Origin: CAIWHR01 sp963779805
Lineage (GTDB): Bacteria; Pseudomonadota; Gammaproteobacteria; Burkholderiales; Casimicrobiaceae
Direction: 5' to 3'
Length of the DNA: 64,000 bases
Assembly (NCBI GenBank): GCA_963779805.1
Contig: CAVZZN010000005.1
Location: 124,001 to 188,000, forward strand
The notes below the pieces were generated by a model. That model saw nothing but the letters and a program-made list of their open reading frames with translations, was not told where the DNA came from and did not search any database. The translations under genes were made by a program, and so were the position numbers. Positions within the stretch are counted from its first letter, which is position 1; every line of letters begins with the position of its first letter. Positions 1-10,587 of this stretch are shown piece by piece.

Positions 1-84
1 CATGAGGTGCTGGGTGTCCGACGCGTGCGGCTGCGGTGGCCGCAGGCGGCAGGAATCGCGTGCTGCGCCATCGAACGGCGAGGG

Positions 85-927
85 TCAGGAACGGCGGCCG
101 CTGACGGGCACGAGCGTGCCCGCGAAGCGCGCGTTGCCGCGGAACTCGGTGCCGTTCACCTCGGCGCGCACGCTGCGCACGGCGCCATCCGAGTCGACGA
201 ACGTGAAGCCGACGTTCGGCCCCTGCACGTAGGCGCCGAGGATCGGGCTGGTCTTGCCGCGTAGGGTGATGGTGCCGCCGAGGCGCTGGAACTGCTGCAC
301 GAGGTCGAGGGTCGCGTCGAGCTGACCGCGATCGTCCTTGAGCGTCCAGCGTCCCGCGACGCTGGCCGGCACGATCCACACGAAGGCTTCGCGTCCCTCG
401 ACCTGGAACGCTTCGTCGGGTTCCCACTCGCCCATGTGGAACGCGTGCGACACGACGCGAGTGCCGGCCTTCATCTTCAGGATCTGCGGCCGCAGCTGCT
501 GGTTGAGCTCGGGCAGGAGGTAGAGCGTGATGACGGTCGCGCTCGTGAAGTCCTCCTTGAAGATGTCGCCGGCGATGATCTGGACCTTGTCCTTCAGGCC
601 TGCGCGCTCGACGTTGCGTCGCGCGAGCGCGGCCATGTCGGGGTTGTACTCGATGCCCACCGCGCGCGCCCCGAACTGCTTCGCCGCCGCGATCGGAATC
701 TTGCCGTCGCCTGCGCCGAGGTCGTACACGATGTCCTTGTCGGTGGTCTTGACGGCTTCCAGCATGCGGGTGACCAGCGCGTCCGGCGTGGGGATCCAGA
801 TCACGTCCTTGCCGGCCTGGCCGTAGTGCGGCTGGTAGAGCTCGTCGCCGTATTTCGGAAAGTCCTGCGCGGTGGCGGGAAGCGCGAACGCGATGGAGAA
901 CAGCATCGCAACCAGGCGGCGCATCAT
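85..927 (-). CDS. exported class I SAM-dependent methyltransferase
   Basis: The 280-residue product opens with a hydrophobic signal peptide that ends near ALPATAQ (residue 21), so it should act in the periplasm or at the membrane. The Rossmann motif I, VYDLGAGDGK, lies at about residues 67-76 and is followed by an acidic IEYNPD loop, the usual ribose-binding position of class I methyltransferases. The last 100 residues form a separate beta-rich tail. ATG 927 follows a GAGGAG ribosome site; the open frame upstream of it has no coding character. The substrate is unknown. An exported SAM enzyme is odd because SAM is cytoplasmic, so the N-terminus may be an anchor instead. Confidence 0.8.
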   Translation of the reverse strand: MMRRLVAMLFSIAFALPATAQDFPKYGDELYQPHYGQAGKDVIWIPTPDALVTRMLEAVKTTDKDIVYDLGAGDGKIPIAAAKQFGARAVGIEYNPDMAALARRNVERAGLKDKVQIIAGDIFKEDFTSATVITLYLLPELNQQLRPQILKMKAGTRVVSHAFHMGEWEPDEAFQVEGREAFVWIVPASVAGRWTLKDDRGQLDATLDLVQQFQRLGGTITLRGKTSPILGAYVQGPNVGFTFVDSDGAVRSVRAEVNGTEFRGNARFAGTLVPVSGRRS

Positions 928-1087
928 GAAGGCTCCTCGGGCAACGGCGGGTGGCATGAGTGTAGCCAAGCGTTGGGGCGGACGCGCGGTGTTGCAGCGC
1001 GCGGCACCGCAATTGTCGCGAGCGCGCCCGCGGCCCGTTGCCGCTGCCGCCGCCGCGCCCGGCGCGGGGGCGCTAACATTGTGCCCG

Positions 1088-1972
1088 ATGGCTACCTCGA
1101 GGACGGCACCACGGCAGGCGCGTGCCACGTCGCCCGCAAGCCGCGAGCGCGGCTGGCGGCACGCGCTGTACGTCGTCATCTTCGAAGCCGACACCCGTGC
1201 CGGTCGGGCCTTCGATCTCGCGCTGGTCGTCGTCATCCTGGCGAGCGTGCTCGTGGTCGTGCTCGACAGCGTGCAGTCGATCGCCGCGCGATACGGCGGC
1301 GTGCTCGACGTGCTGGAGTGGGGCTTCACCGCGCTCTTCACGATCGAGTACGTGCTGCGGCTTGCGTGCGTGAAGAATCCATGGCGCTACGCGACGAGCT
1401 TCTACGGCATCGTCGACCTCGTCGCGGTGCTGCCCACGTACGTCGCCTTCTTCGTGCCGGAGCTCTCCGCGCTGATCGACGTGCGGCTGCTGCGCCTGCT
1501 GCGCATCTTCCGCATTCTCAAGCTCACAGCGTATCTCGCCGAGTTCGGCTTTCTCGCGCAGGCGTTTCGCGACAGCCGGCGCAAGATCCTGGTCTTCCTG
1601 AGCGCGGTGATGACGGTGGTGATCATCGGCGGCACCGTGATGTACGTGGTCGAAGGTCCCGCCAACGGCTTCACCAGCATCCCGGTCTCGGTGTACTGGG
1701 CCGTGACCACCATGACCACCGTGGGCTTCGGCGACATCACGCCCAAGTCCGATCTCGGCCGCCTGATCGCGAGCTTCATGATGCTGCTCGGCTGGGGCGT
1801 GCTCGCGGTGCCCACGGGCATCGTGACCGCCGAGATGACGGCCAAGCGAATGACGGGCGCCGCAACGACGCGCACGTGCCCCGCGTGCCTGTCGACCGGT
1901 CACGAGGCCAACGCGACCTACTGCAAGGACTGCGGGGAGCGGTTGCCGGCCTACGTGCGCGACGAGGCGTAG
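1088..1972 (+). CDS. voltage-gated potassium channel with C-terminal zinc ribbon
   Basis: The 294-residue protein has the six-helix plan of a Kv-type channel. S1-S3 lie at about residues 42-62, 72-92 and 105-123. The S4 voltage sensor is arginine-rich (RLLRLLRIFRILKL, 133-146). S5 lies at 166-188, the pore loop carries the potassium filter TVGFGD at 211-216, and S6 follows at about 225-248. The cytoplasmic tail ends in a four-cysteine zinc ribbon (C264, C267, C279, C282), an uncommon addition that may mediate assembly. ATG 1088 was chosen because upstream codons lack coding character. It is divergent from the methyltransferase gene and convergent with the next gene. Confidence 0.88.
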   Translation: MATSRTAPRQARATSPASRERGWRHALYVVIFEADTRAGRAFDLALVVVILASVLVVVLDSVQSIAARYGGVLDVLEWGFTALFTIEYVLRLACVKNPWRYATSFYGIVDLVAVLPTYVAFFVPELSALIDVRLLRLLRIFRILKLTAYLAEFGFLAQAFRDSRRKILVFLSAVMTVVIIGGTVMYVVEGPANGFTSIPVSVYWAVTTMTTVGFGDITPKSDLGRLIASFMMLLGWGVLAVPTGIVTAEMTAKRMTGAATTRTCPACLSTGHEANATYCKDCGERLPAYVRDEA

Positions 1973-1988
1973 GGGCGGCCTCGCCGAC

Positions 1989-2810
1989 TCACAACCCCAG
2001 CCACGCGACGGTGAAGGCCTCGACGTCCGGCACCGGCGCCACGAAGCCCCGATAGCCGACGGTGCCGAGCGCCACGCGTCCGGCCCTGCTGTCGCCGAGC
2101 GTGAGCAGCGCCTCGCGGATGCGCGCCTGCTCGACCGGGGGCACGCGGTTCGAGACGATCCACTGCTTGATCGGCACGGCGCGCGATTGCGCCACCACGC
2201 GGCCGCCCTTGTCGGTCCAGCTCTTCACCACGCTGCGCGCGGCGGTGGCACCGACCTGCGCGAAGCCGTGCTCGAGATAGAACGGGACGGCGTCCTGGTA
2301 GCGCGTCGTGATCACCTTCACTTCCTTGGACGTGAGCTTCTGCTCGCGGAACATCGCGCGCACCATCACCGCGGTGATCGAATCGGGATCGGGCGTGACG
2401 AGCGTGCGTCCGCGCAGGTCCGACACGCCCTTGAGCGTCTCGCTCGCGGGGGTCATCAGGGACACGGTGTAATCGGTGAAGCCCTGCGTCCACGCGACGG
2501 CCTTGTAGCGGCCGGACTTGATCTCGACCATCGCCACGTGCGCGGGATGCACGAAGGCGAGGTCGTATTCCTGCGTCGCAAGGCCCGTGCGCAGGTCGTC
2601 GTAGGCGGGCACGATCACCGTGCGCACGTTGCGATGCAGCGCGCGCGCGAGCAGCTCGGCGATCGGTGCGAAGCGCTCGCGGATCTCCTTGGGCGTGGCC
2701 TGGTACGTGACGCCTTCGGTCACCGCGAAGACGAAATCCGTCGCCCACGCCGCGCCTGCGGTCCACGCGAGCACGGCGACGGCCAACGTGACGATGCTGC
2801 GACGACGCAT
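1989..2810 (-). CDS. PhnD-type phosphate/phosphonate substrate-binding protein
   Basis: This is a periplasmic binding protein of about 273 residues with a clear signal peptide (hydrophobic run ending AGAAWA). The body resembles the PhnD/PtxB family: an early region with FAPIAELLARAL, a hinge region around DLAFVHPAHV, and a later GRTLVTPDPDS segment. No permease or ATPase gene is adjacent, so it is an orphan binding protein that either serves a distant transporter or acts as a sensor. ATG 2810 is preferred over ATG 2822 because GAGGAA lies just before it. The ligand cannot be read from sequence. Confidence 0.75.
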   Translation of the reverse strand: MRRRSIVTLAVAVLAWTAGAAWATDFVFAVTEGVTYQATPKEIRERFAPIAELLARALHRNVRTVIVPAYDDLRTGLATQEYDLAFVHPAHVAMVEIKSGRYKAVAWTQGFTDYTVSLMTPASETLKGVSDLRGRTLVTPDPDSITAVMVRAMFREQKLTSKEVKVITTRYQDAVPFYLEHGFAQVGATAARSVVKSWTDKGGRVVAQSRAVPIKQWIVSNRVPPVEQARIREALLTLGDSRAGRVALGTVGYRGFVAPVPDVEAFTVAWLGL

Positions 2811-2867
2811 GGTTTTCCTCATGGGACGGGCTTGCTCGGGCTGGGCGCGGCGCGCTGCCCGATCTCT

Positions 2868-2882
2868 TATGCCGATGGCATA
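2868..2882. promoter_or_regulatory. inverted repeat upstream of the PhnD-like gene
   Basis: TATGCC-GAT-GGCATA is a perfect 6-bp inverted repeat with a 3-bp spacer, about 58 bp upstream of the binding-protein start. The size and position suit an operator for a dimeric regulator, but this is inferred from symmetry only. Confidence 0.3.
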
Positions 2883-2949
2883 GCAGGATACATGCCGTGC
2901 CGGCGGAACGGAATGGCTTTCGGCGGGGCGGAGCGCCCGCGTGTTCGCT

Positions 2950-3540
2950 TCAGCCGGGCAGTCGCTTCACGAGCTCGAGGATCGAGCGGAACGCGGGATC
3001 GTCCCCGGAGCGTGTCCACTCGAACAGAACCGTCTCGGTGCCGGCGAGGCGGGCGCCCTCGGCGCGCATGCGCTCGAGCGCCCATTCGCGGTCGGCCTGG
3101 CGCTCGCCGCGGGAGCCGATCGCATCGGCCACCGCGATGACCTCGAACCCGCAGGCGAGGAGACCGAGGACCGTCTGCAGGACGCACACGTGCGCCTCCA
3201 TGCCCGCCACCACGACCTGCGTGCGCCCGGTCGAGCGCAGCCGCGCCTCGAATTCCGGATGACGCAGCGCGCCGAACGCGGTCTTCGCGAAGATCTCGTC
3301 CGCGCCGAACCGCTTGCGCAGGACCGGGATGACGGGGCCGATGCGCTGCGCGCAATGCTCCGTCAGCCGGCGCGGCACGTCGAGCGCAACGCACGCGTCG
3401 AGGAGCGCGCACACGCGCGCGATCAGCGCCTCGTGCCCGGCAACGTGCGGCGCGAGCTGCTCCTGCACGTCGATCACGAGGAGCAGGCTGCGCTCGCGCT
3501 CGAGCCGCACGACGGGTCCCGCCGACGCCGCCATGCGCAT
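2950..3540 (-). CDS. isochorismatase-family cysteine hydrolase
   Basis: This is a cytoplasmic hydrolase of 196 residues with the complete isochorismatase-like triad: D24 in LVIDVQ, K86 in FAKTAFG and nucleophile C119 in EAHVCV. Members hydrolyse isochorismate, carbamoyl or amide substrates, and the exact substrate here is unknown. The start codon overlaps the stop of the upstream HpaB-like gene as TGATG, a strong sign of translational coupling. The two proteins therefore probably act in one pathway, with the hydrolase processing an oxidised aromatic or amide intermediate. Confidence 0.82.
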   Translation of the reverse strand: MRMAASAGPVVRLERERSLLLVIDVQEQLAPHVAGHEALIARVCALLDACVALDVPRRLTEHCAQRIGPVIPVLRKRFGADEIFAKTAFGALRHPEFEARLRSTGRTQVVVAGMEAHVCVLQTVLGLLACGFEVIAVADAIGSRGERQADREWALERMRAEGARLAGTETVLFEWTRSGDDPAFRSILELVKRLPG

Positions 3541-5165
3541 CAATCCTGCGCGACCGGCGCGGTGCGGGCGGCGTCGGGCGCGGTGCCCGCGTCGACGGGC
3601 TGCTCGGCGCGCGCCACCCGCGTCGAATGCGGCAAGGGCAGCGCCTGCAGGAACTCGGTCCCGACGCAGCCCGCGCTGCAGCAGCGACCCGGCTGGCGAT
3701 TGCGCGTGATCTTGCGCGTCGCGTCGGCGAGGATGCCGCGATCGAGCAGGCGCTCGACCAGATCGACGCGGTCGCCGATCGGATAGTGGCGGTAGATCTC
3801 CATCTTCATCGCCTCCGGCGAGCCGCCGCCGTGCAGGCTGATGAGCGAATACCAGCCGGCCTGATAGGACGCGGTGAGGTCTTCCAGCAGGCGCGCGACT
3901 TCCACGCGCTTCTCGTAGGGAATGTCGGAGCGTGCGGTGAGCACTTCCGACAGTCGCCCCGCGGTCGCGGGATTGTGGTCCTCGTCGGGACCGGGCAGCG
4001 CCACGATCATCCCGCCCGAGACTTCGTGCGCGAGGCGGTGCATGTCGTAGATCTGGGTCGCGAGCAGGAGCTTGCCGATGTTCGCGAACACCGGGTCCGG
4101 CGTCACGACACCCGAGGGGCTCGCCTCCGCGTAGACCGATGCCGCCACGCCGCACGCGAAGAAGCCTTCGGTGATCCTGATGAGCTCGATCATCGAATCG
4201 CGCACGCCGTGCGCGCGATCGAGGTCGAGGCCGTTCGCTTCGGTGACGAGCGCGCCGGCGCCGATCAGCAGATCGCCGAAGCCGGCGCGCGCCGCGATGC
4301 ACGTGTGCCGATGCTGCGCCGTGTAGTTGTACAGGATCTCGCTCGCGGGGCCCCATTCGCCCGCGGCGAACACGCGCTCCCACGGCACGAACACGCGATC
4401 GAACATGCACACCGCGGTGGCCTGGCCGTACTTGCTGCTGAATTTCGCCGCCGCCTCACCCGGCCTGCCGGCGGGCCGCGACACCATCGTGAGCCCGGGT
4501 ACGTCCACGCGGACTGCACAGCACACCGCGTAATCGCGGTCGGCCTCGTTCATGTTCCGGCAGGGCATCACGAGAAGCTCGTGCACGTACGGCGCGGACG
4601 TGACGATCGCCTTCGTCCCCGAGATGACGACGCCGTCGGCGCGGCGCTCGACGATGTGCACGTAGGCGTCCGGCAGCGGCTGGCGCGAAGGGCGCAGCGA
4701 CCGATCGCCCTTGGCATCGGTCATCGCGATGCCGATGGCGAGATCGTTGGCCCAGACATGCTCGACGTACGCCTGGAGGCGTGCGTGATATTGCGTTCCC
4801 GCTTCCGCGTCGATCGCGTGCGTGCCGTGATGCAGCGCGGTCAGTGCGTCGCCCGCGAGGTAGCGTTGCGCGCACCCGGTCTCCTGACACACCAGCCGCA
4901 CGGCCTCGAGCTTCGCCATCAGGTCGGCGGCGGTGCGCGGCAGCGCCAGCATGCGATTGACGGGCGCGCTGCGCCCGGGAACCTGCGAGCGCATCAGCGC
5001 CTGCGTGGACTCGCGCAGGGCGAAGTCGTAGGTGACGCCGATCGCGTTGATGCCGGGTGCGAGGGCGGGCTCGTCGGCGACGGATTCGATCCGACGGCCG
5101 TCGACGTACACGACCGGCCGATAGCGGCGCAACGACTCGCGGTAATCCGCAGCGGACATCAGCAT
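3540..5165 (-). CDS. 4-hydroxyphenylacetate 3-hydroxylase (HpaB)-family flavoprotein
   Basis: The 541-residue product has the acyl-CoA-dehydrogenase-like fold of the HpaB/PvcC family across its whole length. Recognisable elements are the N-terminal YRESLRR region, a central SGTKAIVTSAPYVHELLVMP stretch and a C-terminal HEVSGGMIVALP segment. Relatives are FADH2-dependent aromatic hydroxylases; a minority are 4-hydroxybutyryl-CoA dehydratases. The dehydratase iron-sulfur ligand spacing is not evident, so hydroxylation is favoured. No flavin reductase gene is adjacent. The last 40 residues are Ala/Pro-rich and may be a tail added beyond the fold. It lies downstream of tctBA on the same strand and is coupled to the hydrolase gene. 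Confidence 0.78.
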   Translation of the reverse strand: MLMSAADYRESLRRYRPVVYVDGRRIESVADEPALAPGINAIGVTYDFALRESTQALMRSQVPGRSAPVNRMLALPRTAADLMAKLEAVRLVCQETGCAQRYLAGDALTALHHGTHAIDAEAGTQYHARLQAYVEHVWANDLAIGIAMTDAKGDRSLRPSRQPLPDAYVHIVERRADGVVISGTKAIVTSAPYVHELLVMPCRNMNEADRDYAVCCAVRVDVPGLTMVSRPAGRPGEAAAKFSSKYGQATAVCMFDRVFVPWERVFAAGEWGPASEILYNYTAQHRHTCIAARAGFGDLLIGAGALVTEANGLDLDRAHGVRDSMIELIRITEGFFACGVAASVYAEASPSGVVTPDPVFANIGKLLLATQIYDMHRLAHEVSGGMIVALPGPDEDHNPATAGRLSEVLTARSDIPYEKRVEVARLLEDLTASYQAGWYSLISLHGGGSPEAMKMEIYRHYPIGDRVDLVERLLDRGILADATRKITRNRQPGRCCSAGCVGTEFLQALPLPHSTRVARAEQPVDAGTAPDAARTAPVAQD

Positions 5166-5180
5166 GGGCGCTCTCCCTCG

Positions 5181-5217
5181 CTGACCCTGGGTCGACCCAG
5201 GGTCGACGCTGGGTCAG
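5181..5217. repeat. family B palindromic intergenic repeat (triple unit)
   Basis: Three 11-bp units of the type GACCC-W-GGGTC follow each other with an 11-bp period; the third is imperfect (GACGC-T-GGGTC). The first two units form a perfect 22-bp palindrome at 5183-5204. The element fills the 84-bp gap between the tctA stop and the hpaB-like start. Related copies lie at 27767, 36464, 48517 and 60410. Confidence 0.8.
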
Positions 5218-5249
5218 CAGCCGCGAAGTTTAACCCGTGCCTGCCGCGG

Positions 5250-6798
5250 TCAGTCGTTCTCGAGGGCGGGCGCCTCGGCGAGGGTGGCCGGGCGCAAGGC
5301 GCGACGCTTGCCCAGTCCCGTACGGATGCCGAAGAAGATCTGCAGGCGAGCAGCAGGATGCAGGCGACCATGAACGTGCACGCGATCGGGCGCTCGAAGA
5401 AGACGAGCAGGTCGCCGCGCGAGAGCAGCAGGGCGCGCCGGAAGTTCTCCTCGACCAGCGGCCCGAGCACGTAGCCCAGCAGGATCGGCGCGACCGGGAA
5501 AGTCGAGCGCGAGGAACACGGCGCCGACGATCCCGAAGAACAGCACCTCGCCGACCTCGAACAGGCTGTTGTTGGTGCTGTACACGCCGGCCGCGATGAA
5601 GAAGAGCGCCGACGGGAACAGGTACTTGTACGGGACCTGCAGCAGCTTCACCCAGATGCCGATCATCGGCACGTTGAGGACCATGAGCAGCACGTTGCCT
5701 ACCCAGAAGCTCGCGATGAGGCCCCAGAAGATGTCCGGATGCTCGGAGATCAGGGCGGGCCCGGGCTGGATGCCCTGGATGAGCAGCGCGCCCAGCAGCA
5801 GCGCCATCACGGCGTCGCCGGGAATGCCGAGGCTCATCGTGGGAATGAAGTCGACCTGCGTCTTCGAGTGCGATGCGGCTTCCGGCGCGGCCACGCCTTC
5901 GAGCGCGCCCTGGCCGAAGCGCGAAGGATCCTTCGCGATCTTGCGCTCGACCGCATAGGCGATGAACGTCGTGATCGTCGGTCCCGTGCCCGGCATCGCA
6001 CCGAAGAGCGTGCCGACGAGCGTGCCGCGCAGCATCGGCATGAAGGCCTGCTTGAGCTCGGCGCGCGAGGGGCGCATGTCGCGCAGCCGAAGCTTCGCGC
6101 CGCTGCCCACGGTGTGCATGTGATTGACGTTGAGCAGGAAGTCGGCGATGCCGAAGAAGCCCCATCGCCAGCGCCACGAGCTCGACGCGATCGGAAAGCT
6201 CGGTGAAGCCGAAGGTGAAGCGCATCGTGCCCGAGTTGACGTCCGTGCCCACGATGCCGATCAGCAGGCCCACGGTCGTCATCGCCACGCCCTTGATCGG
6301 CGAGCCGCGGGACATCGTGGCGCCCGCGAGCAGCCCGAGCAGCATGATCGCGGCGAGCTCCGCGGGACCGAACTTGAACGCCATCTGCACCAGCAGCGGC
6401 GAGGCGAACACCATGACCGTGATGCCGAAGGACGCCGCGAAGAACGACGCGATCATGGTGATGCCGAGCGCGGTTCCGCCCTTCCCGTTGCGGGTCATGG
6501 GATAGCCGTCGAGGCACGTCACCGCGTGCGGCGGATGCGAGGGCAGGTTGAGCAGGATCGCCCCGATCGCACCGCCGTATTGCGAGCCGTAGAAGATGCC
6601 CGCCAGCATCAGGATGGCGGGCACCGGATGCATCGCGTAGGTCAGCGGCAACAGCATGGCGATCGCCGACAGCGCGCCCATGCCCGGCAGCACGCCGATG
6701 AGATTGCCCACCAGCACGCCGAAGAACGACCACATGAGGTTGTGCGGCTGCAGCGCGACACCGAAGCCGTACCACAGATCGGTCAGCGATTGCAGCAT
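5250..6798 (-). CDS. tctA: tripartite tricarboxylate transporter, large permease TctA (three frameshifts)
   Basis: This is the 12-helix membrane subunit of a TTT-family uptake system. The family signature near the N-terminus (NLIGVLPGMGALSAIAMLLP) and the second glycine-rich repeat (GAMPGTGPTITTF) are both present. The coding frame changes near 6160, 5500 and 5340; each break is repaired by deleting one base from a short run, as in the ttt at about 5510. Sequencing error is likelier than decay because residue conservation is intact in all segments. The start lies 1 bp after the tctB stop. No TctC binding protein is in the window; these are often encoded elsewhere in betaproteobacteria. Confidence 0.85.
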
Positions 6799-6799
6799 C

Positions 6800-7267
6800 T
6801 CAGTCGCCCCAGCCGAAGAGGGGCAGCTGCATCTGCAAGGCCCACCAGAACACGATCACCGCCACGACGCTGATCGCCGCCGCGAGGATGGCGGCAGCGA
6901 GGACGCTGTTGTCGCGGTCGGCCAGCGCGGAGATGAACACGATCGCGAACGTCGCGGGCAGGAGCCCGCCGTGGCGCCCGAGCAGCACGAACGCCACCAC
7001 GCTCGAGGCGATCAGGAGCCACGCCTTCCACTCGAGGTGCACGACGCTCGGCGCCTCCTCGCCTTTCGCGAGGCGCGCCGCCACCACGAGCAGCAACCCG
7101 GTGAAGGTCAGGATGGCGCCGAGCGCAACGGGGAAGTAGCCCGGGCCCATGCGGCTCAGCGTGCCGAGCTGATAGCCCATGCCGATGATCATCGCGCCGA
7201 GCCCGAGGACGATCATGAGGCCGCCGCCCACCAGATCCTTGGTGCGTCGGCTGGTGACTAGATCCAT
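6800..7267 (-). CDS. tctB: tripartite tricarboxylate transporter, small permease TctB
   Basis: The 155-residue protein has four hydrophobic segments (about residues 14-36, 44-64, 82-110 and 124-146), the normal size and topology of TctB. The motif RMGPGYFPVALGAIL after the first helix is typical of the family. ATG 7267 sits behind a strong GGGGGAG ribosome site. It is the first gene of tctB-tctA-hpaB-hydrolase, so it probably helps import the carboxylate or aromatic acid that the downstream enzymes process. Confidence 0.88.
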   Translation of the reverse strand: MDLVTSRRTKDLVGGGLMIVLGLGAMIIGMGYQLGTLSRMGPGYFPVALGAILTFTGLLLVVAARLAKGEEAPSVVHLEWKAWLLIASSVVAFVLLGRHGGLLPATFAIVFISALADRDNSVLAAAILAAAISVVAVIVFWWALQMQLPLFGWGD

Positions 7268-7633
7268 GCGATGCTCCCCCAATCAAGCCGCCAAGCCGCC
7301 AGCGCTGTGTGTGCCCGGGCTGGCGTGCGTTTTGCTGCAGCTCTCGCCGCGTCGGCGGATGCTAGCGGGCGAAGCTGACGAAACGCTTACAAAATCCGCG
7401 CGAATCCGACATGCCGGAGGGGGGCCCGGCCCGCGGCCGATGCCAAGGCCCAGATCGGTACCGCAGCGGTCTATGCGCGCGGGCTCGACGGCCGACGCAC
7501 CGCGAGCGGGGAGAGGCACGACGGCAGCAAGCTCACCGCCGCAGGTGCTCGATCGGCCCGACGTGCAGGAGGCTGCGCATCCGCCGGCGACCTTCGCGAG
7601 CACTGCGTCGGACGACGCTCCATCGGTCCGATG
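7268..7633. other. intergenic region upstream of tctB, no gene seen
   Basis: No reading frame here has both a ribosome site and a recognisable product. It must hold the promoter of the tctBA-hpaB unit. I see no convincing operator. Confidence 0.5.
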
Positions 7634-7659
7634 AAAACGGGCGCCGCGTGGGCGCCCGT
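7634..7659 (-). terminator. rho-independent terminator of the CHRD gene
   Basis: On the minus strand the 9-bp stem ACGGGCGCC/GGCGCCCGT with a 5-nt loop is followed by TTTT. It lies 38 bp past the stop of the CHRD gene. A second stem, GCCCTGCC-GCGA-GGCAGGGC (7671-7690), precedes it. Confidence 0.75.
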
Positions 7660-7697
7660 CGTGAAGCGATGCCCTGCCGCGAGGCAGGGCGATGCGG

Positions 7698-8138
7698 CTA
7701 CTGGCCCTTGAGCTGGGCGCGGATCTCGCCCGCGGGATGCGCGGCGGAGTGCACGTTCACGTAGGTGTTGCCGGCCTTGAACGCGCTCAACTGCTCGGGC
7801 GTCATCTTCGCCGTCGGCGCGAACCCGAACGTGTCGTCGCCCTGCTTGACCATCGGCACGATGACCGGCCCGCTCGCCCCTGCGGCGCCCTGATGGATGT
7901 GCGCTGCGGTCGGCGTCATGCCGGTGACCTTCACGCTGCCCTTGACGCTGCCGTCCGCCGCGACCGTGATCTCGCCCGAGCCGCTTGCGGAGGAGGTGAC
8001 CGGGGGAGATTCGTTGCTGCCCGACAGCGTGACCTTCTGCATCATGTCCGCCGCCGCGGCGATGCCGAACACGCCAAGCCCTGCCGCCATGATCGCGGCG
8101 GCCAGGCCCTTCCGGATGCTGCCTTCGAGAACGCTCAT
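7698..8138 (-). CDS. exported CHRD-domain protein
   Basis: The product has 146 residues. A signal peptide ends near AAAADM (about residue 31), and the rest is one CHRD domain, recognised by LSGSNESPPV at its start, AHIHQGAAG in the middle and the closing VHSAAHPAGEIRAQL. CHRD domains are immunoglobulin-like secreted modules first seen in chordin; their bacterial role is unknown. It lies about 30 bp downstream of a second CHRD gene on the same strand, so the two look like a tandem duplication that diverged in anchoring: this copy is soluble, the other a lipoprotein. Confidence 0.85.
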   Translation of the reverse strand: MSVLEGSIRKGLAAAIMAAGLGVFGIAAAADMMQKVTLSGSNESPPVTSSASGSGEITVAADGSVKGSVKVTGMTPTAAHIHQGAAGASGPVIVPMVKQGDDTFGFAPTAKMTPEQLSAFKAGNTYVNVHSAAHPAGEIRAQLKGQ

Positions 8139-8171
8139 TGTTGCCTCCTCAGTCGATTGAAACGTCGTGGA

Positions 8172-8692
8172 TCAATTGCCCTTGAGCTGATCGCTGCGGA
8201 TCTCGCCGGTCGGGTGCGCTGCACTGTGGACATTGAGATACGTGCTGCCGGAGCGCCACGCGGCGTACTGCTCCGGCGTGAGCTTCGCGTCCGGTGCGAA
8301 CACGAAGGTGTCGTCGCCCTGCTTCACCATCGGCACGATCACCGGGCCGGCGATCCCCGTTGCGCCCTGGTGCAGGTGCGCGGCCGTGGCGTTCGATGCC
8401 GGCGACCTTGACGCTGCCGCGCACGCTGCGGTCGGCGCTGATGGTGATCTCGCCGCTGCCCGTCGCGGTGGTGTTCACGGCCGGGCACCTCGTTGGCGCC
8501 CGAGAGCGTCAGGCGTTGCGTGCGCGGGGCCGCGTCGTCGTTGCGGAACGCCTGCTTCGTGGCGTCGTATTCGGTCTGCATCGCGGCCTGCATGGACGCG
8601 CAGCCGGCGAGCGCGAGCGCGGCGCCGATCACGGCGTAGCGTGGCCAGGCAGCCATGGCGGGAATGCGTCGGTGGGGCGCGGGAGTCGGCAT
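8172..8692 (-). CDS. CHRD-domain lipoprotein (two frameshifts)
   Basis: The N-terminus has a lipoprotein signal with lipobox LAGC in AALALAGCASMQ, so the protein should be lipid-anchored. After a short linker it enters a CHRD domain (LSGANEVP, then HLHQGATG, then VHSAAHPTGEIR). The frame breaks twice: one extra c in ccc near 8480 and one extra base near 8395. Correcting both gives a continuous product of about 173 residues ending DQLKGN. ATG 8692 is preceded by GAGGAT. ATG 8656 is a possible alternative. It is a paralogue of the neighbouring CHRD gene. Confidence 0.72.
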
Positions 8693-8829
8693 GAAATCCT
8701 CGGGCGGGTGTGCGAAATGCGGGAGTGTGCGAGTGGGCACCCGCGCGGTCAACAGTCTGCCGCACCGACTATTCCCATGCCGGCTGGACAGGCGCCCGCG
8801 ACGCCTGCGCCCGCGGGGCGAGGCGCGAC

Positions 8830-10385
<1,556 letters not shown>

Positions 10386-10533
10386 GGAAGGCCTGAAAAA
10401 TGTGCTCGGCCGGTCGCCGCAAAGGGCGCCAGTCACAGGCCAAACGGATGGGGAAGCGTCGAATCGACTGCGGCAGGGGACTGGAGCAAATGCCGCGGCG
10501 CGCAGTGTAGCACGAAGCGGCACCCCCGCCCCG

Positions 10534-10561
10534 CTACTCAGAGTAAATACTCCGAGTAAGC
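10534..10561. repeat. family A palindromic intergenic repeat
   Basis: Two units, TACTC-A-GAGTA and TACTC-C-GAGTA, lie 13 bp apart and together form a larger inverted repeat. The element is 27 bp past the stop of the minus-strand GST gene. Other family A copies are at 40966, 41794, 45134, 51409 and 52097. Confidence 0.8.
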
Positions 10562-10587
10562 GTGCCACCGCGGGGCCGCGGCCGGCG

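Noticed and set aside
1..84. A gene start at the left edge of the window
   Set aside because: The plus-strand frames here are Arg/Ala-rich and overlap the well-supported methyltransferase gene; no ribosome site or family match.
3540..5165. 4-hydroxybutyryl-CoA dehydratase as the identity of the HpaB-like gene
   Set aside because: The cysteine and histidine spacing needed for the iron-sulfur cluster is not found, so the hydroxylase branch is preferred.
7283..7603. A 106-codon minus-strand open frame upstream of tctB
   Set aside because: Rich in Arg, Gly, Cys and Ser with no ribosome site, no family resemblance and poor third-position bias; high G+C makes such frames common by chance.
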